Assembly (NCBI RefSeq): GCF_001411555.2
Contig: NC_049910.1
Span: 34,387,250 to 34,451,249 of the forward strand
Direction: 5' to 3'
DNA from: Juglans regia
Lineage: Eukaryota; Streptophyta; Magnoliopsida; Fagales; Juglandaceae
DNA length: 64,000 nt
Numbering within the stretch: position 1 is the stretch's first letter; the number at the start of each line of letters is the position of its first letter. Of the stretch, positions 1 to 12,222 are shown one piece after another. A program made the position numbers and the translations under genes. The notes under the pieces were generated by a model that was given only the letters and a program-made list of their open reading frames with translations, was not told the DNA's origin and searched no databases.

Positions 1-92
1 GTTCTTCAAATCTCAAAACCGGTATATACCGGTTCGGTTTTAAAATATGTTCAAAATCGGATCGAACCGGATCGGTATACACCCTATCCGGC
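1..92. repeat. CCGG-rich fragment, possible hAT-type element end
   Basis: A run of alternating CCGGT and ACCGG motifs with an AT-rich spacer, cut by the window edge. The style resembles the subterminal repeats of the hAT element at 18662–20358. Only one end is visible, so no terminal repeats or target duplication can be tested. Confidence 0.35.
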
Positions 93-99
93 CTTATTG

Positions 100-400
100 T
101 TAATTAAAATATAAAAAGAGTTCATCTCTCGGAGTTTTGTCTATAGAGTTTGAGTTCTCTCATTCTATGAATGGTGAGGTTGAGTCTCTGTTTAGATTGA
201 GAGCATTGTCTCATGGACGTTTGTTTTTAAAAAGTATTTGCAGTAGTGAAGACTAAACCAATCATGAAAGGAAATCTGGTGGAGCTTCAAATACATTATT
301 TTGATTTATGATATCATGTTTGATATGCAGACATCCTATAATGTATTCGATCATGGATGTAAATTTTTTTATGAATGAATGATTACAATTTCCCTTTAAA
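100..400 (+). repeat. Interspersed repeat, LINE-3'-end-like, copy 1
   Basis: About 300 bp recurs, with scattered changes, at 46870–47165 in the same orientation. Both copies run from a GAGTTC-TCTC start through a TGAATGAATGAT segment to TTTCCCTTNAAAA. The A-rich end of the second copy suggests a retroposon 3' terminus, probably a LINE 3' UTR. No coding sequence is visible. The stretch 410–840 that follows is AT-rich and shows nothing I can name. Confidence 0.5.
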
Positions 401-840
401 AAATTTTTTCTAAATGTGATCCTTGACTCACGTCATCTTGAATTGCATCGCCTAATTAGAAACTATTTTTTTTAGTCAACAACCATAAACTCCATTTCAT
501 TAAAATCAAACAACTTTAAATCTTATATGGGCTTAATAATTTCTAACCATTTTAAAAAATTTGTAGGGTAACTGAACTAGCTTCACTTTATCTTATTTCA
601 ATTTTAAATGCTGCTTGGGTGTGGAGTAATGATAAGGATTTTTATTATTTTTTTACAATCATCTTTCAAAATCAGAATATTTATGTAAATTAAGTGAGAT
701 TATTTTTAAAAGTTATTTTATAAAAATATTTTGCATTTAAAGTATAGTTCTATAAGAATTATAAAAAATAATTGTAGTGTACCATTTTCTTTCGTAAAGT
801 TGCTATCAACGGCTCGCACCAAAATTTAGAACGAAATATT

Positions 841-1241
841 TTAAAATGCCGAGTTCACATGACACCAATTGTCAAAAGTAATGACAGCAATTGTCGGCCA
901 CACCCAGAAAGAAATCGTAGAAACGGCCATTTCTCTGAAGTGAAGAGATTGTGAGAGTAAACTCGAAAGCAGTTTGAAAGTGAACTCCATATTTTTTCGG
1001 TTCTCTTTTCGGTTTCAGTACTTTTTATCTGTAATTCTTGTTTATTTACGTTTAATGGGGTTTGAACCATATATGTCTTTCTATGACATTTTTGGTCTTC
1101 TAATGTTGTTCTTCACGTGGAGCTGTAAGAATTCTATTCAAAGATGCCCAGTTCACATGACACCAATTGTCAAAAGTCATTACACCAATTGTCAGCCACA
1201 CTCAGAAAGAAATCGTAGAAACGGCCATTTCTCTAAAGTGA
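841..1241. repeat. Direct repeat of about 100 bp, 300 bp apart
   Basis: The segments 841–941 and 1141–1241 share about 100 bp, including the stretch with ACACCAATTGTC and the AAACGGCCATTTCTCT block. The 200 bp between them is not repeated. Either a 300-bp unit was duplicated in tandem, or the repeat flanks an insertion. The second copy runs straight into the GAGTCAAGG module of the RLP upstream regions. Confidence 0.6.
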
Positions 1242-1497
1242 GTCAAGGTCTTCTCAAATAATGCAAATGTGATAATAATCGGTGGAAATATGCGTATTAT
1301 AGGGAGAAAGGAAGAGACGAAAATGTAAAATAAATTAAATATATAAAAAGTTGAAAAATGTTTTGGGTAAAGAGATTTCAATGAAAGTAAATTTATAATT
1401 GATGTAATTTGATATAGTATATCAAATTGTAAAATTATTTTTATCGTAAAGTAAATTTAACATATTACATAAAATCGCGTCTATTTTTAGATTTATT

Positions 1498-2335
1498 TGT
1501 ATGAAATCTCTTTTGTAACCATTTCACTTTTTTAAAAGTTATATGGTGTCCATTTGTCGTTAATTTGCAGCCATAGGATGCCAGCTTTGATGAAATGCAT
1601 TGCATTTGTGGAATATATTAAAGAAAAATGATATTTTAAGTCGTGGAGTACATAAACGCCACACACCTCTTTGAAAAAAATGAATAAATACAGGACTTGT
1701 TTGAATAAATAATTAATTTTTTAATAGTAGACTTCGCTATTTTTTAATAGTAGAGTGTTATAGTTTTATTTAAGTTAACATGTTTTATTTGATTTTTAAA
1801 AATGAGAGAAAAAGTTAATCGAATGTGAATGTTATAAAATTAAAAATTTATTTGAATATAATTTTTTTAATATTGTTTTTAATTTAAAATTTAAAAAAGT
1901 TGTAGTATTTTTTTGTTTGAAAATTTGAGAAAGTTTTAATAATTAGTTAATGATTAAATAAAAATTAGATTAAAGATTTGAAATTAAAAAATATTTTATA
2001 TTTAAATGATGTTTATAAAAATAATTATAAAAAACGTAAATCTCATCTCATCGATCTAATCTAAAAATCAATAATTCAAAAACTTGATCTCTTTATCCAT
2101 CTTTATCACCATTAATACTGAGTCAAGGTTTCTAAAATAATGGAACCACTATGACTACCTGGTTGGCGCTATAAGGACATGAATCATTACTAAGGATCGA
2201 ATACTTGTAGCGGAACCCAGTCTGCGCACGGATATGTCTGGAAGATTTTTCTAAATGATTATCGGTGGAAATATGGGTGTATGGAAAAAAGAAGAGACGA
2301 AAATGTAAAGTAAATTATACATATAAAAATGAGTC
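1498..2335 (+). repeat. Segmental duplication shared with 17283–18190
   Basis: The segment aligns along its length to 17283–18190 in the same orientation: the start near CCATTTCAC-TTTT, the GTGTCCATTTGTCGTTAATTTG stretch (shown in part), the AT-rich MITE-like middle, and the GAGTCAAGG–GGACATG–AACCCAGT block at the end. At 17.3–18.2 kb this sequence is the 5' flank of an RLP copy. Here no RLP coding sequence follows, so it is an orphan upstream region. A (TA)n tract lies at 2370–2400. From 2760 to 3420 I see only AT-rich sequence without features. Confidence 0.65.
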
Positions 2336-2374
2336 CATCTATCATTAATTTGAAGCCCTATGATGTCAGCTTAT

Positions 2375-2409
<35 letters not shown>

Positions 2410-2589
2410 GAAAGTATGTAACTTAAATAATAACATATTAATAACTTAATATTCATATTCATATTTAACAATAAGTTTATATCAAGGAGAGGCATAAACA
2501 ATAATATTAAAATTTTATATTATATTAATTTTATAATATGTGTAATATATATAGCATAAAAATTAAAAAAATTATAATATGCTAATATA

Positions 2590-2760
2590 AGAAATTAAAT
2601 ATATATTTCGCTTTGGTTTGGTCCAATTCGGTTTTCAAATCTTGAAAATCGATAGCAAACTGGTTTTTAATCGGTTTTGATTTCTAGGAAACCGACTGAA
2701 TTGGGCCGATTATTTTCAGTTCAATCGGTTGAATCAATTTTTTCCTACAGTAATCCTAAT
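2590..2760. repeat. CGGTTT-rich segment, possible decayed DNA-transposon end
   Basis: Repeated CGGTTT/AAACCG words in both orientations (for example AATTCGGTTTTC, AATCGGTTTTG, AAACCGACTG, CAATCGGTTG) resemble subterminal repeats of hAT-like elements. No matching terminus or target duplication was found. Confidence 0.25.
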
Positions 2761-3419
2761 TTTTAATCATATAAAAAAAGATTTGACGGCATGTGGACTA
2801 GCTTAATTTTATCTTATTTCAATCGATCTTAAATGTTACTTGGGAGAGGAGGCCAATACTTCAACTTCCAACTTTTTCAAAGTCCAGGACATATCAAGTA
2901 AATCAATTAGGTAATACATGCAGAAAAGGCCCTAATTTGATTTGGATATCCTCTAGCATTAATTCGTTGGATTGTTTACAGCGAGAGAAACTTTTTGCAA
3001 AGTTCTTACACCCGGCGGGTAGAAGCCTTTTACAAAGTTGTCATTAATCGGTGAACCATCTTCTTAATACACTTTTTGTGAAGTTCTTGATAGCATACAC
3101 TTTTCTAATTTATTGTAATTTATGTTATCACTTTTGTAAGATTAACAATATTTGATTAATGAAGTATTTGTTTTTGTTTTTGTAAAGCTTTGTTTATTGT
3201 AAAGAAATCAAGGGGATTATATTTATAAGCTTCTTTACATCTGCGATGTCTTTTTATGAACATAACATGATTCCTCTAATCTATATGGTAGTCTAGGATC
3301 AGGCATTTAGAGTTATAAATAACCAAAACTACCTGACTAGATCTCTTTTAGCCATTTTATCTTTAAATTGTATGATGGTGTTTGTTAGCTTAGTGAAAAT
3401 GTTGAAATGCAAATCGTTT

Positions 3420-3780
3420 GCATTTAGGCTTGTTTGGACACTTGGAGTATCTCATAATTTTGTAAATAGTAATGAATTGTTTTGAGTTAAGATGTTTCAT
3501 TAGATTTTGAGAGAAGAGAGAGAAAAAGTTAAATAAAATATTATAAAATTAAAAATTTATTTTAAATATTTTTTATTATTATAAAGTTTGTAAAAGTTAT
3601 ATTGATTTTTGTATTTTATTTTCAAGTTTGTAAAAGTGAAATTGATTTTTGTGTTTTGTTTTGAAGTTTCATAAAATTGTAATGTTTAGGTAAGATTAGA
3701 AGAAAAAGTTTAAAATTTGAAATTAAAAATTATTTATATTTGAATGATGTTTGAAAAAGAAATTATAAATGTTCTAGAGT
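3420..3780. repeat. AT-rich MITE-like element, GTTTGG family
   Basis: The segment begins GCTTGTTTGGACACTTGG, then alternates TTATAAAATTAAAAATTT and AAGTTTGTAAAAGT blocks. Related sequence occurs near 15605–15795, 17600–17900, 22385–23095 and 63570–63760. It lies upstream of an RLP-type upstream module. Boundaries are approximate. Confidence 0.4.
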
Positions 3781-4904
3781 ACTTATATGTATAGTAATTA
3801 AATATAGCGTACGTATGGATATGTTAATGAGACCTTTTACATATAAGTATTCATGACACTATTGATTTGTCATAGTATGATAAAAATATAATTTTTCTTA
3901 AAATTTTAGAATTATATAAAAATGTTTGAGATTCCTCGTTCACCTCACCTTGAAAGCAAAGGAAGTTGGCCGGGTTAAGAGTTTCAAAGCAAAAGACTGA
4001 AAACAGAGTCAGTCATACTAAAAATCAAAGATTCAAAAGCTAGCTCTCTTTGTCCATCTCTATCTCCTCTCCATTATGACTGAGTCAAGGTCTTCTGGTC
4101 AAATAATGCAACTGTGATTACTACCAGCTATAAGGACATGTCATTAATAAGGATCGTTAATTTGGAAATGGCATCCATACGTCGTTAATTTGGAAATGGA
4201 GTCGGGCTATATGAAATTTACAAGCCGAGTTTAAATAGTTAGGAAAAAATAAAAAGTTATAATTATTGCTTAAAATATAAGATACCGAGTAAAATAAGTA
4301 TCTTGCTAAAATCTCGACAAAATTTGAAATAAAAATCGTTCTTAAATATAAACATTATTATAAAAGAAAAATAATTTAAAATGAAAAAATAACTTAAAAG
4401 TGATGATTCAGAGGGAAAATGACTAATTTTGGAGTTGAAAAGGTGACCACTAGGCACCAAGTAAAGTTAGAGACCACGACGTACGTACGCACCGAAGAGA
4501 ACTTAATGTTTTGATAAGAGATCATTTCCCTCCACAAACAAGCCCCAAGTCTTTTATTTAAAATTTAGAGTACTGATTTGTGTGGACTTATATGTATAAT
4601 AATTAAATATAGCATACGCATGAGATTTGTTAATGAGACTTTCTACGTATAAGTAGTATTCACACTATTGAATATTTGTCATAATTTGATTTATAAAAGA
4701 CATTCAAAATTAAATTCTTTTCTAAACCACAATTTGAGGTATCAGTAGTCTGATGATGTTTGAGATTCCTCGTTCATCCCATGACCTTGAGTGGCCCTCT
4801 CTTAACTCGAGATGATAGCAAAGGAAGTTGGCCGGGTTAAGATTGAAAACAGAGTCAGTCATACTAAAAATCATTGATTCAAAAACAGAGTCAGTCATAC
4901 TAAA

Positions 4905-5060
4905 AATCATTATGACTGAGTCAAGGGAACCCAGTGGGCACGTATATGTCATCACCATGGAAGACTTTCTAGATAGTCATCGGTGGAAACATGCGTATTA
5001 TATGGAAAAAGGAAGAAATGAAAATGCAAAACAAATTATTTATATAAATATCTAAGTATA
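4905..5060 (+). promoter_or_regulatory. Upstream region of the intact RLP gene
   Basis: This is the copy of the recurring upstream module that lies in front of an intact gene. It has GAGTCAAGG at 4918–4926, whose reverse strand reads TTGACT, a W-box core bound by WRKY factors. A TATATAAA-like box sits at about 5039–5047, roughly 70 bp before the start codon at 5117. A 30-bp direct repeat around ACAGAGTCAGTCATAC lies just upstream, at 4845–4911. Regulation by WRKY factors is inference. Confidence 0.5.
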
Positions 5061-5116
5061 GGTAGGTGCGAGTCTTATTGTAATTACATAAAGAGTAGAA
5101 AGCAGTTAGTTGATCA

Positions 5117-8100
5117 ATGGAGATGGGGCGTTTTTGTTGGTGCATTATTATTTTGGTCTGGGTTCAAGCATGTATGATCCCTGGGTTCTCTGGTTGTTTG
5201 GAGGAAGAGGAAAATGCTCTTTTCCTACTCAAAGCCTCCATCAACTATCCAATTAATGAATCTTTTTCACCATCTTCGAAATTAATCAACAAACAGAGGA
5301 CTACTACTGATTGCTGCAATTGGACAGGTGTCCAGTGCAGTAACATTACAGGCCGTGTAACCCATATTACTCTTTATGGGTTGATCGATTCTTGGAGTAT
5401 TGGATCAGAATATTGGTACTTGAATACCTCTTTGTTGCTTCCCTTTCAAGAGCTCAAGTCTCTGTATTTGGATGGTTACATTCATAATTTTAGGGTATCA
5501 AAAGAAGGTCTGTGTAAATAACTTGTGTCTTGTGATAGCATTTCTTCCATTTTTCTTGTGAGATGAAATTAGCATGATCACTCATTTCAAAGGCGACTTG
5601 GCCTTAGATTTAAAGTTGGTCCAAATATATGGACCATGGAATCGAACAAACAAACATCGGTTTCCACAAGCTCAAATCATTGGACACACGCCCATATATA
5701 CCAATTTGTTGTATTTTAGGATTTATTGTACACAGCTTTGGACATTGAAAAATCACAATTGCAGGTTTTGAAAGATTGTCTGCTTTGAGCAAGCTGGAGG
5801 AGCTAAACTTGGATTATAATGACTTCAATGAAAGCATCTTGCCATCCCTTGGCAAGATTGCATCGCTTAAGAAACTATCTTTGAGGTGGAATAAGATTAG
5901 TGGAAGGGTCCCAATTAATAAAGGTCGGTATATATTGTATTAGCTAGTTAGGTAGTATTTCTTCTATTTTCATTTACCTTACATATATTTATGTTTTCTA
6001 ATCTGATTCATTTTTAACAAATTTTTTTAATGAATAATGGAATATCAAAATTATTGCAGGTTTTACAATGAGTAAGCTAGAGGAGCTCAACTTGTATGGT
6101 AATGACTTTACAGACATGAGATTCATTTCTAAGATTCCATCTCTCAAGAAACTATATTTGGGAGAAGCTAAGTTGAATGAGGGAATTAATATTCAAGGTA
6201 AGTCTCAAAGTTCAATTACATATCAATTCACGTGATAAGTAATTTCAACGCACATGATAAATATCTAAAGCTTGTGTTATTGTTTTTATAGAGCTTGGAA
6301 AACTAAAGAACCTACAGGAGTTGTATTTGGACGATTCATCCATTGACAAAAGCTTTCTTAATAAAGTTGGAGTGATGATTTCTCTTAATGTATTATCAAT
6401 GAGAACTTGTGGACTCAATGGGAGCTTACCCAACCAAGGTAGAAACATTTTTTTCCAAATATGTTGATGATCATAAACAAGCTGATCTCAGTAGCATAAA
6501 TTAAAAATATAATTCTTTTACAGGCTGGTGTGAACTCAAGAATCTACAAGAGTTAGACCTTGGTGATAATGATTTTGAAGGGAGATTGCCTTCTTGTTTG
6601 GCAAACATGACTACACTTCAAGTATTGAATCTCGCATTCAATAACTTCAACGGAAGCATTTCTCACTCTGCCATACCTAGTTTGCAGTCACTCGAGTACC
6701 TTTCTCTGTCTTATAACCACTTCAGCCCAATTACAATTTCCTCCTTTTTTAATCTCTCGAAGATTAAGATATTCATGAGTAATAACAACACACTTGTTGA
6801 TGAAACAGAGTCTCAACGTTGGACTTCATACTTTCAGTTGAAGGTTCTGTCGTTTTCAAGTAGCCTTGCTAGAAGACCCACTAGAATGATTCCCAAATTC
6901 CTTCATTACCAATATAAGTTACAAGCAATTGATCTCTCGCACAATAATTTGGTGGGAAAGTTTCCCACTTGGTTGCTAGAAAACAATACAAGATTGGAGA
7001 TTCTTAATTTAAGGAATAACACTTTCACAAACCCTTTCCAATTACCCTATCGTCCTAATCCCCATATTCGAAAAATAGATATTTCGAATAATGATCTAAG
7101 AGGTTCAATTCCGACAAACTTGGGTTTAGTTTTTCCCAATTTAGTGCATTTAAACATGTCTCAAAATGCATTTGTAGGCATTATTCCATCTTCTTTAGGT
7201 ATTTTAGTTTCCTTGGGAACATTGGACTTGTCTAGCAATCATTTGTCAGGAACAATACCAGACGATTTGGTAATGGGTTGCCCCGATTTGAGATACCTCA
7301 AATTGTCAAATAATAAATTTAGTGGCCAATTATTTCCTGCCATAAATAATCTAACTCTTCTTGAGTTTTTGTATTTGGACCACAACCAATTTTCCGGAAA
7401 GATCCCATATAGCTTATCTAGTAGTGCTTACTTGATTGCATTTGATTTTAGTAGTAACTCTTTGTCAGGCATGCTTCCAAGATGGATTGGCAACATGACC
7501 AACTTGGTTGAAATTGTTATGGCCAAAAACCAACTTGAAGGTCCTATTCCGATTGAGTTATGCAAAGTCAAACAAATTAGATTTCTTGACCTTTCCGAGA
7601 ATAATTTTTCTGACTTCATACCATCCTGCTTCAATTCATTAAACATCAAACATGTTCATCTGGGGAAAAATAGGCTAAGTGGTCCCATTACAAGTGCATT
7701 CAAGAATAGCTATGCTCTGGTTACATTAGATCTTACAGATAACCGCCTAACTGGCAACATTCCAGATTGGATCGGAAACCTCTCATCATTGAGCATCCTC
7801 CTCTTGAAAGCTAATCACTTACAAGGAATGATTCCAATTCAAATATGCCTTCTTGGAAACTTAACCATGCTGGATCTTTCAAATAATAGTTTTACTGGTC
7901 CAATACCTCATTGCTTGAGCGACATTAGTTTTGGGGAAACTGAGCAAAAAACCAATCTAGGAGGTACAAGATCATTTGATTTTGGAATTGGAGGATCGAT
8001 ATACTTGGAGACAAAGACACAACAAAAGATTGAAAATGATGGTGATTTTTTCTCGGAAGTGGATGCACAACAAGAAGTAGAGTTCACAACAAAGAGCAAA

Positions 8101-8718
8101 ACTTACTCCTATAAGGGTGATATCCTCAATTATATGTCTGGAATAGACCTCTCATGCAATTGTTTATCTGGTGAAATTCCACTCGAGCTTGGAAACTTGA
8201 GCAACATCCATGCGTTGAACTTGTCGCACAACAATCTAACTGGATCAATCCCCACAACATTCTCATACCTAAAAGAAATAGAGAGCTTGGATCTCTCCCA
8301 CAATAAGTTGAATGGCAGCATTCCCCCTCAACTTATAGAGTTAAACTTTCTAGCTGTCTTTAGCGTGGCTGACAATAATTTATCGGGCAGAACACCAGAA
8401 AGAAAAGGTCAATTTGGAACCTTTGATGAAAGCAGTTATACGGGGAATCCTCTTCTGTATGGACCTCCACTACCTCACACTTGGAACAAAACTGGATTGC
8501 CATCTAATGAGGAGGGAGAAGAAAGTGGTGGTTTCATAGACATGAATTTTTTCTACATAAGTTTCGGGGTGTCTTACACAACATTGTTGCTGGGAATTAT
8601 TGCAGCTTTGTATATAAGTCCTTATTGGCGTCAGGAGTGGTTTAGCTTCATTGAAGTGTGCCTCACCAGTTCTTATTTTTCTTTATTTGTGAAATCTCAT
8701 AAGCTGTCCACTTTCTAA
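5117..8718 (+). CDS. LRR receptor-like protein (RLP), five exons
   Basis: The product is a plasma-membrane LRR receptor-like protein without a kinase; such proteins sense pathogen or developmental signals and work with adaptor kinases of the SOBIR1/BAK1 type (family knowledge). My model is join(5117..5507, 5765..5923, 6060..6197, 6292..6438, 6524..8718), 1009 residues, with GT–AG junctions that all keep frame. Residues 1 to about 26 form a signal peptide. The LRR N-terminal cap follows, with CLEEE and the DCCNW motif. Many 23–24-residue LRRs come next; exons 2–4 each encode whole LRR-sized blocks. A non-LRR island (about 745–815) interrupts the repeats before four last LRRs. A membrane span lies at about 951–976 (FFYISFGVSYTTLLLGIIAA), then a short tail starting SPYWRQEWF. 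The layout resembles RLP1/Cuscuta-receptor-like genes; the ligand is unknown. A broken sister copy lies at 18346–21208. Confidence 0.9.
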
Positions 8719-9330
8719 ATTATGTAGCTTTGCATAAGTTTGCATATGTCTATATGCTTGTTCTTGATTTTCAAATCTGAGGTTTATAGCTTTCGATAAA
8801 TCTTTATGGATCGATCATTTATCTATTTTCTACTAAATTGTGTGGACTTTTTATGTGTATTTCTATTGAATTTTAAGCATTCGTAAAATGGATGGTATTA
8901 TTTGCTAAAAACAAAAAAGATTCCAAAATTGATATGCATAGCTCAATAGACGGTCATCAATTTTCCATTTAGAAGCATACCACCCACCACAAAGATCCCA
9001 GTTATCATATCGAATTTCCAAAGCAATAAAGACGGCCCCCTTTATATTGGTTTGTAATAAACTTGATAATTTTTTTTTATAATATATGCTTAAGATGATC
9101 TTAAAAGAACAAAAGAAAAAGGGAAGAAAGGAGAGGAGTTTGTAAATATTGTTCATAGACTAAACTTGATAAAGATTAATCATGTTTGGGAATATCTATG
9201 AGAGCTAATAAAATCCTACTAGGATTGTATATTACCTTAATCATTCAAAAAGAAAAATGGCAATTAGCTGAAAAAAATTAAAACTATATATATTGTATTA
9301 GAGGAAAATTCTATTTATCATATATTTAAC
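8719..9330 (+). repeat. 3' flank of the RLP gene, duplicated at 21190–22260
   Basis: The flank matches the region after the RLP pseudogene, for example CTTGATTTTCAAAT-TGAGG, ATCATTTATCTATTTTCTAC and CATACCACCCACCAC-AAGATCCCA. The duplication unit therefore ran well past the stop codon. The second copy has an extra segment at 21420–21650 that the first lacks. From 9330 to 10400 the sequence is AT-rich with no gene I can support. Confidence 0.6.
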
Positions 9331-10429
9331 TATCATCCTCTCAACATTTTATGACCTTATAATGATTTTAAGTTGTTTATGAAGAGGAAATAGATGTAGA
9401 TCCTATAAAGATTTTATTTATTTATGAAATCAAATTAAATATATCAAAAATGATATTCTTCTCTGTTTTCAACATTGAAAGTTGTTGTAATGCGTAAAAG
9501 TAGTAGCTAAGATTATTAAATAATTACCCTTTTCTGTGTTTTCTAGTGATATTTTTATTATTATACGGGGGCAGGTAGATAGCAATAATAGGGGCATAAA
9601 GGCAAATGCAATCACTTTTGTCGTTAGTAAAAACATGTGAAAACATCTCAAAATTGAAAAGGAATTGTTTCTATTTTACCGTTTTGAGATGATTTAAACA
9701 AAAAAAACACCATTTGGATAGGTTAATCTTCCCGACTCTCCAATTCCTCCGTCTTGGTACCCTCCCTTTCCTGAACTACACAGTACACACTACAAAATCA
9801 CAGATAGCAGCCTGTCGTCTGAGAAAGAAGGAACTCCAAAACTCCACACCTATTGACTCGCGAGAGAAAACAGAGGAGATTGTTCGGTTAACTACTTAAA
9901 TTAGTTATTTATTCTTCTTAGAGTCAATATTATTTTTATTTTAAAATTTATAAAAGTAATTTTTAATACTATTAGAATATAATTTTTTATATTATTTTTG
10001 CATTTATTTTCCCCATTTTAACCTAGCCACTTATACTCGTTAGAACCAAATGTTGGGAATTAAGATTCTCTTGAATGTGATTGATGTAAACCCAAGAAAT
10101 AGACTTTACAACATTTATTCATATCCTGATAATTTTTCGAACGATATAAAAGGCTCAATAAAATTTGTAGGAAATATTTTGAACATTTATCTAGTTTTTA
10201 CTTAAAACTCTAAATTTGAATAAGTTGGTGATCACATCTCATTTTAAGTTTGAATTTAAAAGGTCCTCAAATCATTGTTAGGTATTGACAAATATGCAAA
10301 ATAAGCAATCAAAATAAGATTATGTAATGTCTGGTTAATAATTAGATAAAAAAGTTAAAAATTTGAAATTTAGAAGTGTTTGTCTTGAATAATGTTTGAA
10401 AATGCAATTATGAGACGAGATCATTTCAC

Positions 10430-11390
10430 GTTACAAAGAAACCTCAAGTCTTTTATCTAAAATTTAGAGTACTGATTTGTGTGGACTTATATGTATAATA
10501 ATTAAATATCGCATACGCATGAGATATGTTAATGAGATCACTTTTTACCTATAGGTATTCAAACTGTTGGCTTGTTATAATTTAGTTTGACATATCGATA
10601 GTGTGGATGATGCATCTATCACAGCAATTTACAAACACAATTTTTCTTAAAATTTTTGAATTATGTGCTCACATCCCACTTGAAATTGACTTATATAAAA
10701 TGATGATGCTACAGCTCCCGCTGGGGGCTCCTGCTAGGGCCGTAGCATATATTTACATGTATTTTTTTAATAATTTTTAATATTTTTAAAATATAAAATA
10801 AATTTAGAACATCATTAAAAACACTTTCTTAATCAAAAAGTAAAAAAAAAAAATTATTAAAAAATACTTCCTTAATTACGAAGTAAAATAAAAAATCATA
10901 AAAAAATATTTTTTATTTTACTACGTGATTAAGAAAGTATTGTTTAATAATATTATAAATTTTTTTATTTTTTTAAATATTTAAAATTATTAAAAAATCT
11001 ATATAAAAAAAACTAGAAAATACACATAATAAAACACGCTAGAGCTCCGGCGGGCATTTTCCTAGATAAAAATGTTTGAGATTCCTCGATCACACCCCCC
11101 ATGATTGGCCCTCTCTTAACTCGAGATGAAAGCGAAGGAAGAATTGGAAAACACTACTCTGTCCTCACAATTGTACCATCCTAGTTGACCGCTGGTTAAA
11201 AATATTTTTTTTTATTTAGTGATTAAGAAAGTAATTTTAAACTTATTGGTGTATAATTTTATTTTTTAAAAATATTAAAAAATTTTGAAAAGAAAAAAAA
11301 AATCAAAAAACCTGAGCGGTACATCTAACGATAAACGCTGGACAGCATAGTAGCGTTGCCCTTAAAGCAAGACTGAAAACAGAGTCAGTC
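10430..11390 (+). repeat. Orphan RLP-type upstream region, interrupted by AT-rich insertions
   Basis: 10440–10600 matches 4540–4690, and 11070–11150 matches 4750–4830 (ATGTTTGAGATTCCTCG, then GGCCCTCTCTTAACTCGAG). The insertion at about 10694–11060 separates parts that are contiguous at 3890–3930; flanking ATAAAATG and ATAAAAATG could be its target duplication. A second AT-rich insert at about 11180–11365 splits the GAAAAC…GTCAGTCAT part. No RLP coding sequence follows this copy. Confidence 0.5.
10694..11062. mobile_element. AT-rich MITE-like insertion with GATTAAGAAAGT motif
   Basis: The ends are GC-rich (GCTCCCGCTGGGGGCTCC and GCTCCGGCGGGC) and the core is almost pure AT, with the inverted pair CTTTCTTAATC / GATTAAGAAAGT. 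It interrupts a duplicated upstream region, so the insertion is real. Similar cores with GATTAAGAAAGT lie at 11180–11365 and 41535–41775. Class and exact ends are uncertain. Confidence 0.45.
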
Positions 11391-12106
11391 ATGAGTGATG
11401 ATACCCATACTTCTGACTACTACCACTTTACTATTGAGCACGGCTACGCATCAGCCGCACTCTCTGCACACTGTAATTGTTTTTTTTTTTTTTAAACTCA
11501 ACAACACTGGGTGTGTTGAGGCTTACATCAACAGTAGGCTGATATAAGTAATTACTCTTTACTATTATGTGCACACGTGGCTTTATTTATTTTTTTCTCC
11601 TCCTTTGCCTACTGCATTTCTGCTGCCCAAAATTCAAAAATTGTCATAAACTTGTGGTAGAAGTCTCTGTCTCCTTCGGATCCATTCACTCGCCTAAAAC
11701 AAAGAAGGCACATATACTCTCTCTCTCTCTCCCTCCCTCTCTCCCCCCCTAAACTGATCAGAGTTCTCATTGGCTGTTGAAATTGGAGCGGCTTCATCAC
11801 CCTGAGTTTCTTTAACTTCATGATCTAAGCTTTTCTTTCTAAATGTCTGCAATCTTCAGAAATCTGGCATGTTGAACCAACAGATCCAAACAGGTTTGTC
11901 GCAATGCTAACGAACAACTGAATGGCAACATAAGGAAGGAAAAAGGAACCAAACTCCCATGAATGTTTTTTGCAATTTTCACCAACACCATCAGAATCAA
12001 ATATATCTCAGAGTAAAAAGTGTTATTCAGATCGCACTAAAACATATTACAGGATTTTTTAATTTTATTGTGTAGACATGCGGCTGTCATTGTGTTATTT
12101 TCATCA

Positions 12107-12222
12107 ATGCATCAGAATTTTCAGGTCTATGCTCCACATAGGGTGGGGAGGATAACAGTTGAACTGCAAGGCAGGATTAATGATGGTCGGGCACTCACTT
12201 GGGGGCAGGATATCTACGCAGA
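12107..12222 (+). pseudogene. RPS15a-like (uS8) ribosomal protein exon fragment
   Basis: One frame reads NFQVYAPHRVGRITVELQG followed by RINDGRALTWGQDI. This matches the middle of the divergent plant uS8 protein RPS15a-5/RPS15aE, a small-subunit ribosomal protein. The residues before and after are not recognisable and no N- or C-terminal exon was found nearby, so I read it as a truncated copy. The CT-rich stretch at 11720–11750 could be part of an old 5' UTR but is not proof. From 12222 to 13900 only short unrelated frames are visible and I support no gene there. Confidence 0.6.

Noticed and set aside
2370..2400. (TA)n and other short microsatellites (22207–22230, 28978–29000, 48813–48848, 30627–30657)
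   Set aside because: They are ordinary simple repeats and give no further information.
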